64,000 bases of DNA from Salipiger profundus. GTDB lineage: Bacteria; Pseudomonadota; Alphaproteobacteria; Rhodobacterales; Rhodobacteraceae. The notes under the pieces are model-generated. The model made no database searches. It was given only the letters and a program-made list of their open reading frames with translations, and was not told the DNA's origin. How positions within the stretch are numbered: position 1 is the stretch's first letter; each line of letters begins with the position of its first letter. Below, in pieces: positions 50,349-59,738 of the stretch. The stretch spans positions 1,505,501-1,569,500 of the forward strand of contig NZ_CP014796.1 in NCBI RefSeq assembly GCF_001969385.1, in the 5' to 3' direction. The position numbers and the translations under genes were made by a program.

Positions 50349-51236
50349 ATGTCCTACCGTCCCTTCAGCCGCATGACCGAGACCGCCCGCCGGACCGAGC
50401 TCTGGCGGCTGGTGCTCGGGATCGTGATGGTCGGGCTCGTGAGTTTCGGGCTGCAGCAGGCGCTGATCGGACTTGCCGCGCTGGCCCTGAGCGATGCCGC
50501 CTACTGGGCACTGATCTCGCAGCTTCGCGTTGCAGATGCGCCGCTCGGGATGCTCCTGCTGCTGGTCAGCCTCGGCGGGCTCGGGGTGGGCACCGTGGTG
50601 ACCGCGCGGGTGCTGCACAAGCGCAGCGGGGCCAGCCTGTTCGGCCCGCTTCCGCTGGCCCTGTCGCAGGCCCTGCGCTGCACGGTCGCGGTGGCGGGGC
50701 TCTATCTCGTCATCGCGCTTCTGCCGCCGTGGCCGCTGGCCGGGCAACTGGTTCCGGCGCTCGGCTTCGGGCGCTGGCTCCTGCTGTTGCCGCTCACGCT
50801 TCTCGCGCTGGTAATCCAGGTCGGCAGCGAAGAGCTGTTCTTTCGCGGCTACCTCCAGTCGCAGATCGGCGCACGGCTGCGGCATCCGGCGGCCTGGCTG
50901 ATCCTGCCCTCTGCGCTGTTCGCGCTGGGGCACTGGTCGCCAGCCATGCATGGCGACAACGCGCTGCTGGTGACGGTCTGGGCCTTTGCCTTCGGGCTCG
51001 CGGCGGCGGACCTGACGGCGCGGTCCGGAACGCTCGGGCCGGCGTTTGCGCTGCATCTCGTGAACAACGTGGTCGCGGTGGCGCTGGTCTCGCCGCAGGG
51101 CGACATGTCGGGGCTGGCGCTCTACCACCTGCCGTTCGGCACCGGCGACGAGGCCGAGATGCGGGCGCTGATGCCGCTCGACCTGATGGGCATACTGGTG
51201 GGCTGGCTGGTGGCACGACTGGCGCTGCGGGTCTGA
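50349..51236 (+). CDS. CPBP-family intramembrane metalloprotease
   Basis: The 295-residue membrane protein has about eight hydrophobic segments and the CPBP motifs: EELFFRG (EExxxR) near residue 160, FALGHW and HLVNN. These are putative glutamic/metallo-type proteases of the CAAX family with largely unknown substrates. ATG 50349 chosen over an upstream in-frame start. It precedes accD by 94 bases. Confidence 0.85.
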   Translation: MSYRPFSRMTETARRTELWRLVLGIVMVGLVSFGLQQALIGLAALALSDAAYWALISQLRVADAPLGMLLLLVSLGGLGVGTVVTARVLHKRSGASLFGPLPLALSQALRCTVAVAGLYLVIALLPPWPLAGQLVPALGFGRWLLLLPLTLLALVIQVGSEELFFRGYLQSQIGARLRHPAAWLILPSALFALGHWSPAMHGDNALLVTVWAFAFGLAAADLTARSGTLGPAFALHLVNNVVAVALVSPQGDMSGLALYHLPFGTGDEAEMRALMPLDLMGILVGWLVARLALRV

Positions 51237-51330
51237 CCGCGCACAGGGCGCTCACGGGCCCGCGCCGATTGCATTTCAACGCGGCGGGGCATAAGTGAGC
51301 CGCGACAGGAAGCCGCGAAGGGCGCAAGCC

Positions 51331-52251
51331 ATGAACTGGATCACCAACTACGTCCGTCCCCGGATCAACTCGATCTTCTCGCGCCGCGAGATGCCCGACA
51401 ACCTCTGGACGAAATGCGACGAGTGCGGAAGCATGCTGTTCCACCGCGAGGTGGCGGACAACCTCGGCGTCTGCAGCAACTGCGGCCACCACATGAACAT
51501 CACCCCCCGGGCGCGCTTTACCGCGCTGTTCGACGGCGGCCTCTTCTCCGAGGTCGAGGTGCCGGAGCCGGTGCACGATCCGCTCCAGTTCCGCGACCAG
51601 AAGAAATACCCCGACCGGATGCGCGCGGCGCAGAAGGGCACAGGCGAGAAAGAGGCCATGCTCGTCGCCTCCGGCGAGATCGGCCGCACACCCGTGGTCT
51701 GCGCGGCGCAGGATTTCTCGTTCATGGCAGGGTCCATGGGCATGTATGTCGGCAACGCGATCATCAAGGCCGCGCAGGAGGCCAAGCGTCTCAAGCGCCC
51801 GCTGATCCTGTTCTCGGCCGCCGGTGGCGCGCGCATGCAGGAAGGCATCCTGTCGCTGATGCAGATGCCGCGCACCACCGTCGCGGTGCAGATGCTCAAG
51901 GAAGCGGGTCTGCCCTACATCGTCGTGCTGACCCACCCGACCACCGGCGGGGTGACGGCGTCCTACGCGATGCTGGGGGACGTGCAGATCGCCGAGCCCA
52001 ACGCGCTGATCTGCTTCGCCGGCCCCCGGGTCATCGAGCAGACCATCCGCGAGAAGCTGCCCGAGGGCTTCCAGCGCGCCGAGTACCTGCTCGAGCACGG
52101 GATGCTCGACCGGGTGACCGACCGCCGCCAGATGCGCGAGGAGCTGATCACCATCACGCGGATGCTGACCAAGCAGCCGCCCGCGGTGCATGGCGACCTG
52201 CCGCCGCCGGCGAGCCTCGACACCACGCCAGAGCCCGACGCGACCGAATGA
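51331..52251 (+). CDS. accD: Acetyl-CoA carboxylase carboxyltransferase beta subunit
   Basis: The 306-residue protein has an N-terminal zinc finger (CDECG...CSNCG) and the carboxyltransferase core (AGSMGMYVGNAIIKAAQEA, SAAGGARMQEGILSLMQMPRT, THPTTGGVTASYAMLGD). It forms malonyl-CoA with AccA. ATG 51331. The stop overlaps the folC start, the common accD-folC arrangement. Confidence 0.96.
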   Translation: MNWITNYVRPRINSIFSRREMPDNLWTKCDECGSMLFHREVADNLGVCSNCGHHMNITPRARFTALFDGGLFSEVEVPEPVHDPLQFRDQKKYPDRMRAAQKGTGEKEAMLVASGEIGRTPVVCAAQDFSFMAGSMGMYVGNAIIKAAQEAKRLKRPLILFSAAGGARMQEGILSLMQMPRTTVAVQMLKEAGLPYIVVLTHPTTGGVTASYAMLGDVQIAEPNALICFAGPRVIEQTIREKLPEGFQRAEYLLEHGMLDRVTDRRQMREELITITRMLTKQPPAVHGDLPPPASLDTTPEPDATE

Positions 52252-53522
52252 GCGCCGAGGGCTCCGACCTCATCCTGCAACGGATGATGTCTCTTCATCC
52301 CAAGATCATCGACCTGACGCTCGACCGGGTGTGGCGGCTGCTCGAGGCGCTCGACCACCCCGAGCGGCGGGTGCCGCCGGTGATCCACGCGGCGGGCACC
52401 AACGGCAAGGGCTCGACGCTGGCCATGCTGCGGGCCGGCTACGAGGGCGCGGGCAAATCGGTTCACGCCTACACCTCGCCGCATCTCGCGCGTTTCCATG
52501 AGCGGATCCGTGTGGCCGGAGAGCTGATCTCGGAAGACGCGCTGACGCAGGTGCTCGACGAATGCTGGGCCGCGAATGGCGGCGAGAGCATCACCTATTT
52601 CGAGATCACCACCTGCGCCGCCTTCCTCGCCTTTGCGCGGACGCCTGCGGACGTGACGCTGATGGAGACCGGCCTTGGCGGGCGGCTCGACGCGACCAAC
52701 GTCTTCGACAGCCCTGCGATGACGATCCTCACGCCGATCTCGCTCGACCACCAGCAGTTCCTTGGCGAGACGCTGGCCGAGATCGCCGGAGAAAAGGCCG
52801 GCATCCTCAAGCGTGGTGTGCCCTGCGTCGTCGGCCCGCAGCCCGAAGCGGCGATGGAGGTCATCGAGGCCCGCGCGGAGCGGCTCGGCGTGCCGCTCAT
52901 CGCCCACGGGCAGCAGTGGCACGTCTGGGAAGAGCGCGGCCGCCTGGTGTTCCAGGACGAGACCGGGCTGCTCGACCTGCCGCTGCCGAACCTGCCCGGC
53001 GCGCACCAGCTCGAGAACGCCGGCGCCGCGCTTGCGGCGCTGCGCTACCTCGGTTTCGGCGAACCGGCCTGCGAAGCGGCGGTGTCCCGGGCAAGCTGGC
53101 CCGCGCGGATGCAGCGGCTGCGCGAGGGGCCGCTGGTAGCTTCGGCACCGGACGTCGAGCTCTGGCTCGACGGTGGCCACAACCCGGCGGCGGGCGAGGC
53201 GCTGGCGCGCCATCTCGGCGGTTTGCCGGAACGCCCGACACATCTGATCTGCGGGATGCTGAACACCAAGGACATCGCCGGCTACCTGCGCCCGCTCGCC
53301 GCGCATGCGCAGACCCTCACCGCGGTCTCGATCCCCGGCGAGGCGAACACCCTCCTGGCGGAGGAAACGGCTCGGATCGCCGGGACCGTCGGGCTGCGGG
53401 CTGAAACCGCCGACAGCGTGGCCGATGCGCTGGGGCGGATTGCCGACCGCGAACCGGGTGCGCGCGTGCTGATCTGCGGGTCGCTCTACCTTGCCGGGAA
53501 CGTGTTGCGGTCCAACGGCTGA
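52248..53522 (+). CDS. folC: Bifunctional folylpolyglutamate synthase/dihydrofolate synthase
   Basis: The 424-residue Mur-ligase-like enzyme has the P-loop GTNGKGST near residue 50, YTSPHLARFHERI, METGLGGRLDATN and ITPISLDHQQFLGETL, all FolC signatures. It adds glutamate to folates and makes dihydrofolate. ATG 52248 overlaps the accD stop (ATGA), so the two are translationally coupled. Confidence 0.96.
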   Translation: MSAEGSDLILQRMMSLHPKIIDLTLDRVWRLLEALDHPERRVPPVIHAAGTNGKGSTLAMLRAGYEGAGKSVHAYTSPHLARFHERIRVAGELISEDALTQVLDECWAANGGESITYFEITTCAAFLAFARTPADVTLMETGLGGRLDATNVFDSPAMTILTPISLDHQQFLGETLAEIAGEKAGILKRGVPCVVGPQPEAAMEVIEARAERLGVPLIAHGQQWHVWEERGRLVFQDETGLLDLPLPNLPGAHQLENAGAALAALRYLGFGEPACEAAVSRASWPARMQRLREGPLVASAPDVELWLDGGHNPAAGEALARHLGGLPERPTHLICGMLNTKDIAGYLRPLAAHAQTLTAVSIPGEANTLLAEETARIAGTVGLRAETADSVADALGRIADREPGARVLICGSLYLAGNVLRSNG

Positions 53523-53605
53523 GGAGCCTTTCCGCAGCGAACACGCCCCAAGGTGTAGGGGGTCGGAAAATCTTTCCCCATATGGATGGCGCGACTCACA
53601 AAATG

Positions 53606-53634
53606 TTGACGGGTGAGTCGGCTTTGTCCTATCG
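53606..53634 (+). promoter_or_regulatory. Candidate sigma-70 promoter of the microprotein unit
   Basis: TTGACG (53606-53611), a 17-base spacer, then CTATCG (53629-53634) suit a housekeeping promoter. The -10 match is weak; transcription would start near 53641, in the folC-zapE gap. Confidence 0.45.
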
Positions 53635-53691
53635 TCCTTGGAACGGCGACAGTGACGAAGCAATCGACACGTCAGCCCGGGGGACAGAGAC

Positions 53692-53754
53692 ATGGGACGA
53701 CAGGCGGTTTCCGCGCGGCTGCATCACGTGGCCATTGCAGGAGCAGGGGCATGA
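53692..53754 (+). CDS. Candidate 20-residue microprotein or leader peptide
   Basis: ATG 53692 with a GGGGA purine run upstream opens a 20-residue frame ending in TGA at 53752-53754, which overlaps the ATG of the next small ORF. No family is recognisable. It sits between a promoter candidate and a strong terminator. Confidence 0.4.
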   Translation: MGRQAVSARLHHVAIAGAGA

Positions 53755-53897
53755 CCCGCAGGGCCGACAATGCTCCGGCCTGCCGGCCAGATGCCGCCGC
53801 GCGGGGCCGGATCTTCCATCATACCAGAGGCGTCGCCGATGCGCCTGCCGACCTCGGGGTCGCGCAGCGTCGGGATCGGTGTCGACGCCCGCAGTAA
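53751..53897 (+). CDS. Candidate 48-residue basic microprotein
   Basis: It overlaps the first small ORF as ATGA and has AGGAG seven bases before ATG 53751, an ideal ribosome site. The 48 residues are Arg/Ala-rich (MTRRADNAP..., ending RRDRCRRPQ) with two Cys and no hydrophobic segment. No known family. The stop is followed by an A-rich stretch and then a terminator at 53938. An alternative is a small RNA whose ORFs are chance. Confidence 0.45.
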   Translation: MTRRADNAPACRPDAAARGRIFHHTRGVADAPADLGVAQRRDRCRRPQ

Positions 53898-53937
53898 TTT
53901 CAAAACAAGGCAAAACAATCGTCGAGCAGCGAACCTT

Positions 53938-53963
53938 GAGGGTCCTTCGGGACCCTCATTTTT
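53938..53963 (+). terminator. Rho-independent terminator after the microprotein unit
   Basis: GAGGGTCC-TTCG-GGACCCTC, an 8-bp stem with a stable UUCG-type loop, then ATTTTT on the plus strand. The reverse strand has no T-run, so it does not serve zapE. It ends the folC-side transcript or, more likely, the promoter-driven small transcript. Confidence 0.88.
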
Positions 53964-53982
53964 CTTGTGCCCCGGAAACGGC

Positions 53983-55059
53983 TCAGCGCGGCGGATGGCC
54001 CCAGTCGGCGCTCTGCATCTCGCGCAGGCGGCTGGCGGTGCGCTCGAACTCGAAGGCACCCGGGCCCTCGATATAGAGGCTTTCCGGTTCGTCCCGGGCC
54101 GAGACGATGAGCCTGACCCGCGCCTCGTAGAGCGCGTCGATCAGCGTTACGAAGCGCTTCGCCTCGTTGAAGTTGCTCCGCCCGAGCCGCGGCACGTTCT
54201 CGAGCACCAGAAGCCGCAGCGCGTCGGCAATGGCGAGATAGTCGCCCGGCCCCATCATCTGCCCGCAGAGCTCGTAGAAGGTCGCTCGGGCCACGCCGTT
54301 GTGGAACCGGGGCAGCTCGACCTTGCGTCCCTTCACGTGCAGGATCAGCGGTTCCTCGTTGCCATGCGTCAGCTCGTGCCAGACCCGGTCGATCTCGGCC
54401 CGCGCCTCGTTGTCGACCGGAGTGAAATAGACCCGTGCGCCGGTCAGCCGATCCTGCCGGTGGTCCTTTTCCGAGGCCAGCTCGCGCACCACGAGCCGCT
54501 GCTTGATGAGCTCGATGAACGGCAGGAAGAGCTGTCGGTTGAGCCCGTCCTTGTAGAGATCGTCGGGCACCCGGTTCGAGGTCGTCACCACCACGGTGCC
54601 GGCGTCGAAGAGCTGCTCGAACAGCCGACCCACGAGCATCGCGTCGGCGATGTCGGTGATCTGCATCTCGTCGAAGGCCAGCACCTTGACCGCGTCGCTC
54701 ACCGCGCGGGCCATCGGCTTGACCGGGTCCTCGACCCCTTCGCCGCGCAGGCGGTGCAGTTCGGACTGCATCTCCTGCATGAAGGCGTGGAAATGCACCC
54801 GGCGCACCGGCACCGAAAGGCTTTCCACGAAGAGATCCATGAGCATCGACTTGCCGCGCCCGACGCCGCCCCAGAGGTAGAGACCCTTGGGCGGCTCGAC
54901 CGGCTTGCTCTTGCGGAACAGGCCCTTCTTCTCGGTCTGCGGCTTTGTCAGCTCGGCGCGGATCCGCTCGAGCTCGGGCAGGGCCTCTTCCTGCGCGGGA
55001 TCGCGCAGCAGCAGGCCTTCGGCGACGCGTTCGTCGTAGAGATCGGTGAGCGTGGTCAT
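53983..55059 (-). CDS. zapE: Cell division protein ZapE (AFG1-like ATPase)
   Basis: The 358-residue P-loop ATPase has GLYLWGGVGRGKSMLMDLF (Walker A) and VLAFDEMQITDIADAMLVGRLFEQLF (Walker B), the ZapE/AFG1 signatures, and the C-terminal LIDALYEARVRLIVSA block. ZapE acts at the division ring with FtsZ. ATG 55059 was chosen over a longer frame that runs into the intergenic region. Confidence 0.93.
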   Translation of the reverse strand: MTTLTDLYDERVAEGLLLRDPAQEEALPELERIRAELTKPQTEKKGLFRKSKPVEPPKGLYLWGGVGRGKSMLMDLFVESLSVPVRRVHFHAFMQEMQSELHRLRGEGVEDPVKPMARAVSDAVKVLAFDEMQITDIADAMLVGRLFEQLFDAGTVVVTTSNRVPDDLYKDGLNRQLFLPFIELIKQRLVVRELASEKDHRQDRLTGARVYFTPVDNEARAEIDRVWHELTHGNEEPLILHVKGRKVELPRFHNGVARATFYELCGQMMGPGDYLAIADALRLLVLENVPRLGRSNFNEAKRFVTLIDALYEARVRLIVSARDEPESLYIEGPGAFEFERTASRLREMQSADWGHPPR

Positions 55060-55193
55060 GCAAGCCGCATATAGCGCGCGTTCGCGATTGTGTAGGCCCT
55101 CCGACGGGCGGGCGCCGGGATTGTATCGGGACATTTCCGCCGTTGACGGTGCCGGGGCAGGGGGTAAGCCTGCACCGCGAACAGGAGACACGC

Positions 55194-56444
55194 ATGAACA
55201 GCAAGGCCAGCATCTTCACCCCCGTGCTGATCGTCGGGTGCGTCATCATTCTGGTGTCGTTCGCGATACGGGCGAGCTTCGGCGTGTTCCAGATTCCCAT
55301 CGCCGAGGAATTCGGCTGGCCGCGCGCGGATTTCTCGCTGGCCATCGCGATCCAGAACCTTGCCTGGGGCATCGGCCAGCCGCTGTTCGGCGCGATGGCC
55401 GAGAAGATCGGCGATCGCAAGGCGATCATCCTCGGGGCTCTGGTCTACGCGGGGGGGCTGGTCCTGTCGAGCGTCGCGGTGACCCCCGGCGCGATGCAGC
55501 TCTACGAGGTGCTCGTGGGCTTCGGCATCGCCGGCACCGGCTTCGGCGTGATCCTCGCGGTGGTGGGCCGCGCCGCGAGCGCCGAGAACCGGTCGATGTC
55601 GCTGGCCATCACCACCGCCGCCGGCAGCGCCGGGCAGGTGGTGGGGGCGCCGCTGGCGGAATGGCTGCTCGGGCTCTTCGCATGGCAGGGGGTCTTCCTG
55701 ATCTTCGCGGGCGGCATCCTAGCGGTGCTGCTCGCGCTGCCGCTGATGCGGTCGCCCGCGCCGCCCGCCGACAGGGCCGAGCTCGAGGAGAGCATGGGCG
55801 CCATCCTTCTGCGCGCCGGCCGCGACCCCTCGTTCGCGCTGATCTTCCTCGGGTTCTTCTCCTGCGGCTACCAGCTGGCCTTCATCACTGCGCATTTCCC
55901 TGCCTTCGTGACCGAGATGTGCGGCCCCATCGCCGCCGGAGGCGTGCTGCACGGGCTGGGCATCACCACCACCTCGGCGCTCGGGGCGGTGTCGATCGGC
56001 CTGATCGGGCTGGCCAACATCGCGGGCACGCTCACCGCCGGCTGGGCGGGCAAGTATTGGCCGCGGAAATACCTGCTGGCGGGCATCTACACCGGCCGCA
56101 CCATTGCCGCCGCGCTGTTCGTCATGCTGCCGATCACGCCGGCCTCGGTGCTGATCTTCTCGGGCGCGATGGGGGCGCTGTGGCTTGCCACGGTGCCACT
56201 GACCTCGGGGCTCGTCGCGCATCTCTACGGTCTGCGCTACATGGGCACGCTCTACGGCATCGTCTTCTTCTCGCACCAGCTGGGCGGGTTCCTCGGCGTC
56301 TGGCTGGGCGGGCGGATGTACGACCTGCACGGCGATTACACGCTGGTGTGGTGGATCGGCGTCGGTGTCGGCGCGCTGTCGGCGCTCGTGCACCTGGGGG
56401 TCAAGGAAGACCGCCAGCCCGAGGCTCGTCCGGCAGCGGCGTGA
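55194..56444 (+). CDS. MFS transporter
   Basis: The 416-residue protein has twelve hydrophobic segments. The opening SFAIRASFGVFQIPIAEEFGWPRADFSLAIAIQNLAWGIGQPLFG and the loop GDRKAI resemble monocarboxylate/oxalate-type (OFA-like) MFS carriers. Substrate unknown. GGAG-type site 8 bases before ATG 55194. It converges on the HAD gene. Confidence 0.87.
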   Translation: MNSKASIFTPVLIVGCVIILVSFAIRASFGVFQIPIAEEFGWPRADFSLAIAIQNLAWGIGQPLFGAMAEKIGDRKAIILGALVYAGGLVLSSVAVTPGAMQLYEVLVGFGIAGTGFGVILAVVGRAASAENRSMSLAITTAAGSAGQVVGAPLAEWLLGLFAWQGVFLIFAGGILAVLLALPLMRSPAPPADRAELEESMGAILLRAGRDPSFALIFLGFFSCGYQLAFITAHFPAFVTEMCGPIAAGGVLHGLGITTTSALGAVSIGLIGLANIAGTLTAGWAGKYWPRKYLLAGIYTGRTIAAALFVMLPITPASVLIFSGAMGALWLATVPLTSGLVAHLYGLRYMGTLYGIVFFSHQLGGFLGVWLGGRMYDLHGDYTLVWWIGVGVGALSALVHLGVKEDRQPEARPAAA

Positions 56445-56486
56445 GGGCGCCCGGGGCGTGGTGGGTTGCCAACCCACCCTCCGGCA

Positions 56487-57113
56487 TCAGGCGCGGGTAA
56501 TCACCGGCTCAGCCAAGAGTCCGTGCGACAGCAGGCAATCCTGCCAGCCTTCGGGGGTCTCGAAGAGATGGGTCTGCCAGCCGCGCCCGGCGGCGGTGGC
56601 GATGTTGTCGGCCCGGTCGTCGGCGAAGAGCAGCGCCTCGGGCGCGAGCCCGCAGTCGGCCTCCACCATGGCGTAGATTTCCGGGTAGGGCTTCACCGCC
56701 TTCATCGCACCCGAGATGTAGGCGCGGTCGTATTCGGCGAGGAACGGGTGGATCTCCTGCCCCTGCGCCAGTGGCCCCTCACCAATGTTGCTGAGGAAGA
56801 AGACCGGCACGCCGCGCGTCCGAAGCGCCCGGAGCAACGCCACCGAGCCCTCGATGGCCGGCGAGGCGAGATGCACCCAGTTGTCGTGCCAGTGCCGGAT
56901 TTCCCCGGCCCAGTCGGGGTGGGCCTCGGCGCAGCCGTAGACCGTCTCGCGGAAGTCGTCGCCCGCGTCGATCCGCTCGTTCATCGCGTGCAGGTCGACC
57001 TCCGAGAACATCTGCCGGCGGCGCGCCTCGCCGATCAGCGCGTCGTAGTAGAGCTCGGGCTGCCAGCGGATCAGCACGTTGCCGATGTCGAAGACCACTG
57101 CCTCAATTGCCAT
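56487..57113 (-). CDS. HAD-family hydrolase
   Basis: The 208-residue protein has motif [11 protein letters not shown] (Asp nucleophile), motif II FFLSNIG, a Lys in [10 protein letters not shown] and motif [11 protein letters not shown], as in the YihX/epoxide-hydrolase-like HAD subgroup, which acts on sugar phosphates or small phosphate esters. It overlaps the UPF0178 gene by 11 bases in an operon with it and the AEC carrier. Confidence 0.85.
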   Translation of the reverse strand: MAIEAVVFDIGNVLIRWQPELYYDALIGEARRRQMFSEVDLHAMNERIDAGDDFRETVYGCAEAHPDWAGEIRHWHDNWVHLASPAIEGSVALLRALRTRGVPVFFLSNIGEGPLAQGQEIHPFLAEYDRAYISGAMKAVKPYPEIYAMVEADCGLAPEALLFADDRADNIATAAGRGWQTHLFETPEGWQDCLLSHGLLAEPVITRA

Positions 57114-57570
57114 TGCCGCGTCCTTTCGCCTGTCTCAGCTCGGTCTCGAGCGCGTTGAGGAAACGCGACCGGTCCGCCTTGGTGAATCCCTTGCCGCCGC
57201 CGCCCTGGTTCAGCGGGTTGGCGGCGCGCAGGTCGGCCATCAGATCGCGCATGGCGAGCTGCTGACCGATGTTGGCCTGCGTGAAGCGCTCGCCGGTGTG
57301 GCGCAGCACGGCAGCGCCGGCCTCTATGCATTTCGCTGCCAGCGGGATGTCCCCGGTCACCACGACATCGCCCGGACCGCAGCGCTCGGCGATCCACATG
57401 TCGGCGACATCCGGGCCCTCGGGCACGATCACCGTCTCGACCAGCGGATTCGCCGAAGGGCGCAGCCCGCCGTTCGAGACGACGTACATGGTCACCTTGT
57501 GGCGGGTGGCGACGCGCTCGGCCTCGGCCTTGACCGGGCAGGCGTCGGCGTCGACATACAGCGCGGTCAT
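57103..57570 (-). CDS. UPF0178 (YaiI/YqxD) family protein
   Basis: The 155-residue protein opens [17 protein letters not shown] and carries [35 protein letters not shown], the UPF0178 PIN-like core with conserved Asp residues. Function is unknown; a nuclease has been suggested from fold. ATG 57570 overlaps the AEC stop by 4 bases. Confidence 0.9.
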   Translation of the reverse strand: MTALYVDADACPVKAEAERVATRHKVTMYVVSNGGLRPSANPLVETVIVPEGPDVADMWIAERCGPGDVVVTGDIPLAAKCIEAGAAVLRHTGERFTQANIGQQLAMRDLMADLRAANPLNQGGGGKGFTKADRSRFLNALETELRQAKGRGNGN

Positions 57571-58493
57571 GGCGCCACCAGCCCGATCACCGCGCTGACG
57601 GTGAGGATGCTCGCCGCCGTCGAGATCAGGATCGCCGCCGAGACCCGCTGCGGCGCGATACCGTAGTGCTGTGCCAGCATGAAGACGTTGCCGGCCACCG
57701 GCATCGCCGCGGTCGACACCGCCACCGTCGCCTGGAACGGCTCGACCGGGAAGAACAGGAAGACTCCGCCGGCCACGAACAGCGGATGCAGCACCAGCTT
57801 GGCGAAGCTCAGCCAGCCCGACACCGCGATCCGCTCGGCCGATTTCGAGGCGAGCGAGGCGCCGATGGCGAAGAGCGCGCAGGGCGTGGCGGCATTGCCG
57901 AGCATGGTGACGAACTCGGTCACCACCCCGGGAAGCGGCAGCTTCAGCGCCGACACGGTCAGCCCCGCGACGATCGAGACGATCATCGGGTTCTTCACGA
58001 GGCCAAGCCCGACGCTCTGGAAGATATGCGGCGTGATCCGGCCTTCGCGCGCGGCCGAGACGAGGATCACCAGAAGCGCCGCGAAGACGATGAGGTCGAT
58101 CGACAGCATCAGGATGATCGGGCCGACGGCCTCGTCGCCAAGCATGAGCGCCAGCATCGGCAGGCCGAGAAAGCCGGTATTGCCGATGCTCGCGGTCTGC
58201 GCCTCGATGGCGGCGGTCTGCACGTCCTGCCGGCGCAGGAAGGCGACGGCGGTGGCCACGCCATAGACCGCGGCGGTGCCCCAGAGGTAGCCGGCGGCAA
58301 GCCGCGCGTCGAAGATCTCGGAAAAGGACAGCGAGGCGGAGAAGCGGAACAGCATCGCCGACAGCGCGAAGTAGAAGACGAACTTCGTCAGGGCCGCAGT
58401 GGCGGCCTCGGAGAAGAACCGGGTCCGTCCGGCACCGTATCCAAGCCCGATGAGGGCAAAGAACGGGATGGTCTTCAGGAAGATGGCGAGCAT
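57567..58493 (-). CDS. AEC-family transporter (auxin efflux carrier-like)
   Basis: The 308-residue protein has ten hydrophobic segments, an early GLGYGAGR and the mid [16 protein letters not shown] block, as in AEC carriers of dicarboxylates or other small molecules. Substrate unknown. It is transcribed just after the zinc-finger gene (54 bases) and is coupled to UPF0178. Confidence 0.87.
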   Translation of the reverse strand: MLAIFLKTIPFFALIGLGYGAGRTRFFSEAATAALTKFVFYFALSAMLFRFSASLSFSEIFDARLAAGYLWGTAAVYGVATAVAFLRRQDVQTAAIEAQTASIGNTGFLGLPMLALMLGDEAVGPIILMLSIDLIVFAALLVILVSAAREGRITPHIFQSVGLGLVKNPMIVSIVAGLTVSALKLPLPGVVTEFVTMLGNAATPCALFAIGASLASKSAERIAVSGWLSFAKLVLHPLFVAGGVFLFFPVEPFQATVAVSTAAMPVAGNVFMLAQHYGIAPQRVSAAILISTAASILTVSAVIGLVAP

Positions 58494-58547
58494 GTCACCC
58501 TGTCATTCCGGCCGGGCGCATGGGCCCGGCCCGTGGTGGGAGCGTGC

Positions 58548-58727
58548 TCAGACCTTGCCTTCGAAATCGCGGTGGATGAACTTCGCGTCGCAGTAGGGGC
58601 ACTCGACGAAGCCCTCCTCCTGCGGGATGTGCAGCCAGACGCGGGGATGGCCGAGCGCACCCTCGCCGCCGTCGCAGGCGATGCGGTGGCTGTCGACGAT
58701 CTTGATCTCCGGAGCTTCCGTGGCCAT
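58548..58727 (-). CDS. Small zinc-finger protein (zf-CHCC, NDUFS6-like)
   Basis: The 59-residue protein reads MATEAPEIKIVDSHRIACDG, then HPRVWLHI, then FVECPYCDAKFIH: the C-x(n)-H-x(n)-C-x2-C zinc pattern of zf-CHCC proteins, related to the complex I subunit NDUFS6. AAGGA precedes ATG 58727. It is divergent from the ABC ATPase with 75 bases between. Confidence 0.85.
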   Translation of the reverse strand: MATEAPEIKIVDSHRIACDGGEGALGHPRVWLHIPQEEGFVECPYCDAKFIHRDFEGKV

Positions 58728-58802
58728 TGGGTCGGTTTCCTTTTCGTCACACCTGCACTAACTGCGTTATGGGCGAAGACAAGCACAGGAGCAAGGCTCG
58801 GC

Positions 58803-59729
58803 ATGACGGCAGATGCGATCCGGATCGAGGGGCTGCGCAAGACATACGCAGGCGGCAAGGAAGCGCTTCAGGGTGTCGACCTGACCGTGCCCGAAGGGTC
58901 GATCTTCGGCCTGCTCGGCCCCAACGGTGCCGGCAAGTCGACGCTGATCAACATCCTGGCCGGGCTGGTGATCAAGACCGCCGGCAAGGTCGAGATCCAG
59001 GGCTGGGACCAGGACCGCAACCCGCGCCAGTCGCGTGCCGCGATCGGGGTGATGCCGCAGGAGCTGAACCTCGATCCGTTCTTCACCCCGCGCGAGGCGC
59101 TCGAGGTGCAGGCCGGTCTCTACGGCGTGCCGAAGCGCGACCGCCGCAGCGAGGAGATCCTGCGCATGGTCGGGCTCGAGGACAAGGCCGAGGCCTACGC
59201 CCGCACGCTGTCCGGCGGCATGCGCCGCCGCCTGCTGCTGGGCAAGGCGCTGGTGCACCACCCGCATATCCTCGTGCTCGATGAGCCCACCGCCGGGGTC
59301 GACATCGAGCTGCGGCAGATGCTCTGGGCCAACGTCCGCAAGCTCAACCGCGAGCGCGGCATGACCATCATCCTCACCACCCATTACCTCGAGGAGGCCG
59401 AAGAGATGTGCGACGAGATCGCCATCATCAACCAGGGCGCGGTCGTGGCCCGCGACAGCACCCGCAACCTGCTGGGCCAGCTCGACGCCAAGACCATGGT
59501 GATCGAACCCGAAACGATGCCCGACACGCTGCCCGAAGCTCCCGGCATCAGCGCCGAGCGCCGCGAGGGCGGGCTCATCGCGCTCAGCTACCGTGCCTCG
59601 GAAACGGCGGCGGAAGACGTGCTGGAACTGGTGCGCAATGCAGGCATCCGGATCAGCGACGTGCGGACCGAACAGGCCGATCTCGAGGACGTCTTTCTCG
59701 AGCTGACCCGGTCGCGCCCGGCGGCCTGA
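58803..59729 (+). CDS. ABC transporter ATP-binding protein (ABC-2 type, CcmA/DrrA-like)
   Basis: The 308-residue protein has Walker A GPNGAGKST, Q-loop MPQELNL, signature LSGGMRRRLLLGKAL, Walker B ILVLDEPTAGVD and the H-loop THYLEEAEEMCD, plus a C-terminal regulatory region. It powers a drug, polysaccharide or lipid exporter. Unusually, no permease follows; a structured repeat and then the HIT gene do. ATG 58803. Confidence 0.93.
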   Translation: MTADAIRIEGLRKTYAGGKEALQGVDLTVPEGSIFGLLGPNGAGKSTLINILAGLVIKTAGKVEIQGWDQDRNPRQSRAAIGVMPQELNLDPFFTPREALEVQAGLYGVPKRDRRSEEILRMVGLEDKAEAYARTLSGGMRRRLLLGKALVHHPHILVLDEPTAGVDIELRQMLWANVRKLNRERGMTIILTTHYLEEAEEMCDEIAIINQGAVVARDSTRNLLGQLDAKTMVIEPETMPDTLPEAPGISAERREGGLIALSYRASETAAEDVLELVRNAGIRISDVRTEQADLEDVFLELTRSRPAA

Positions 59730-59738
59730 CCCGGCTTT

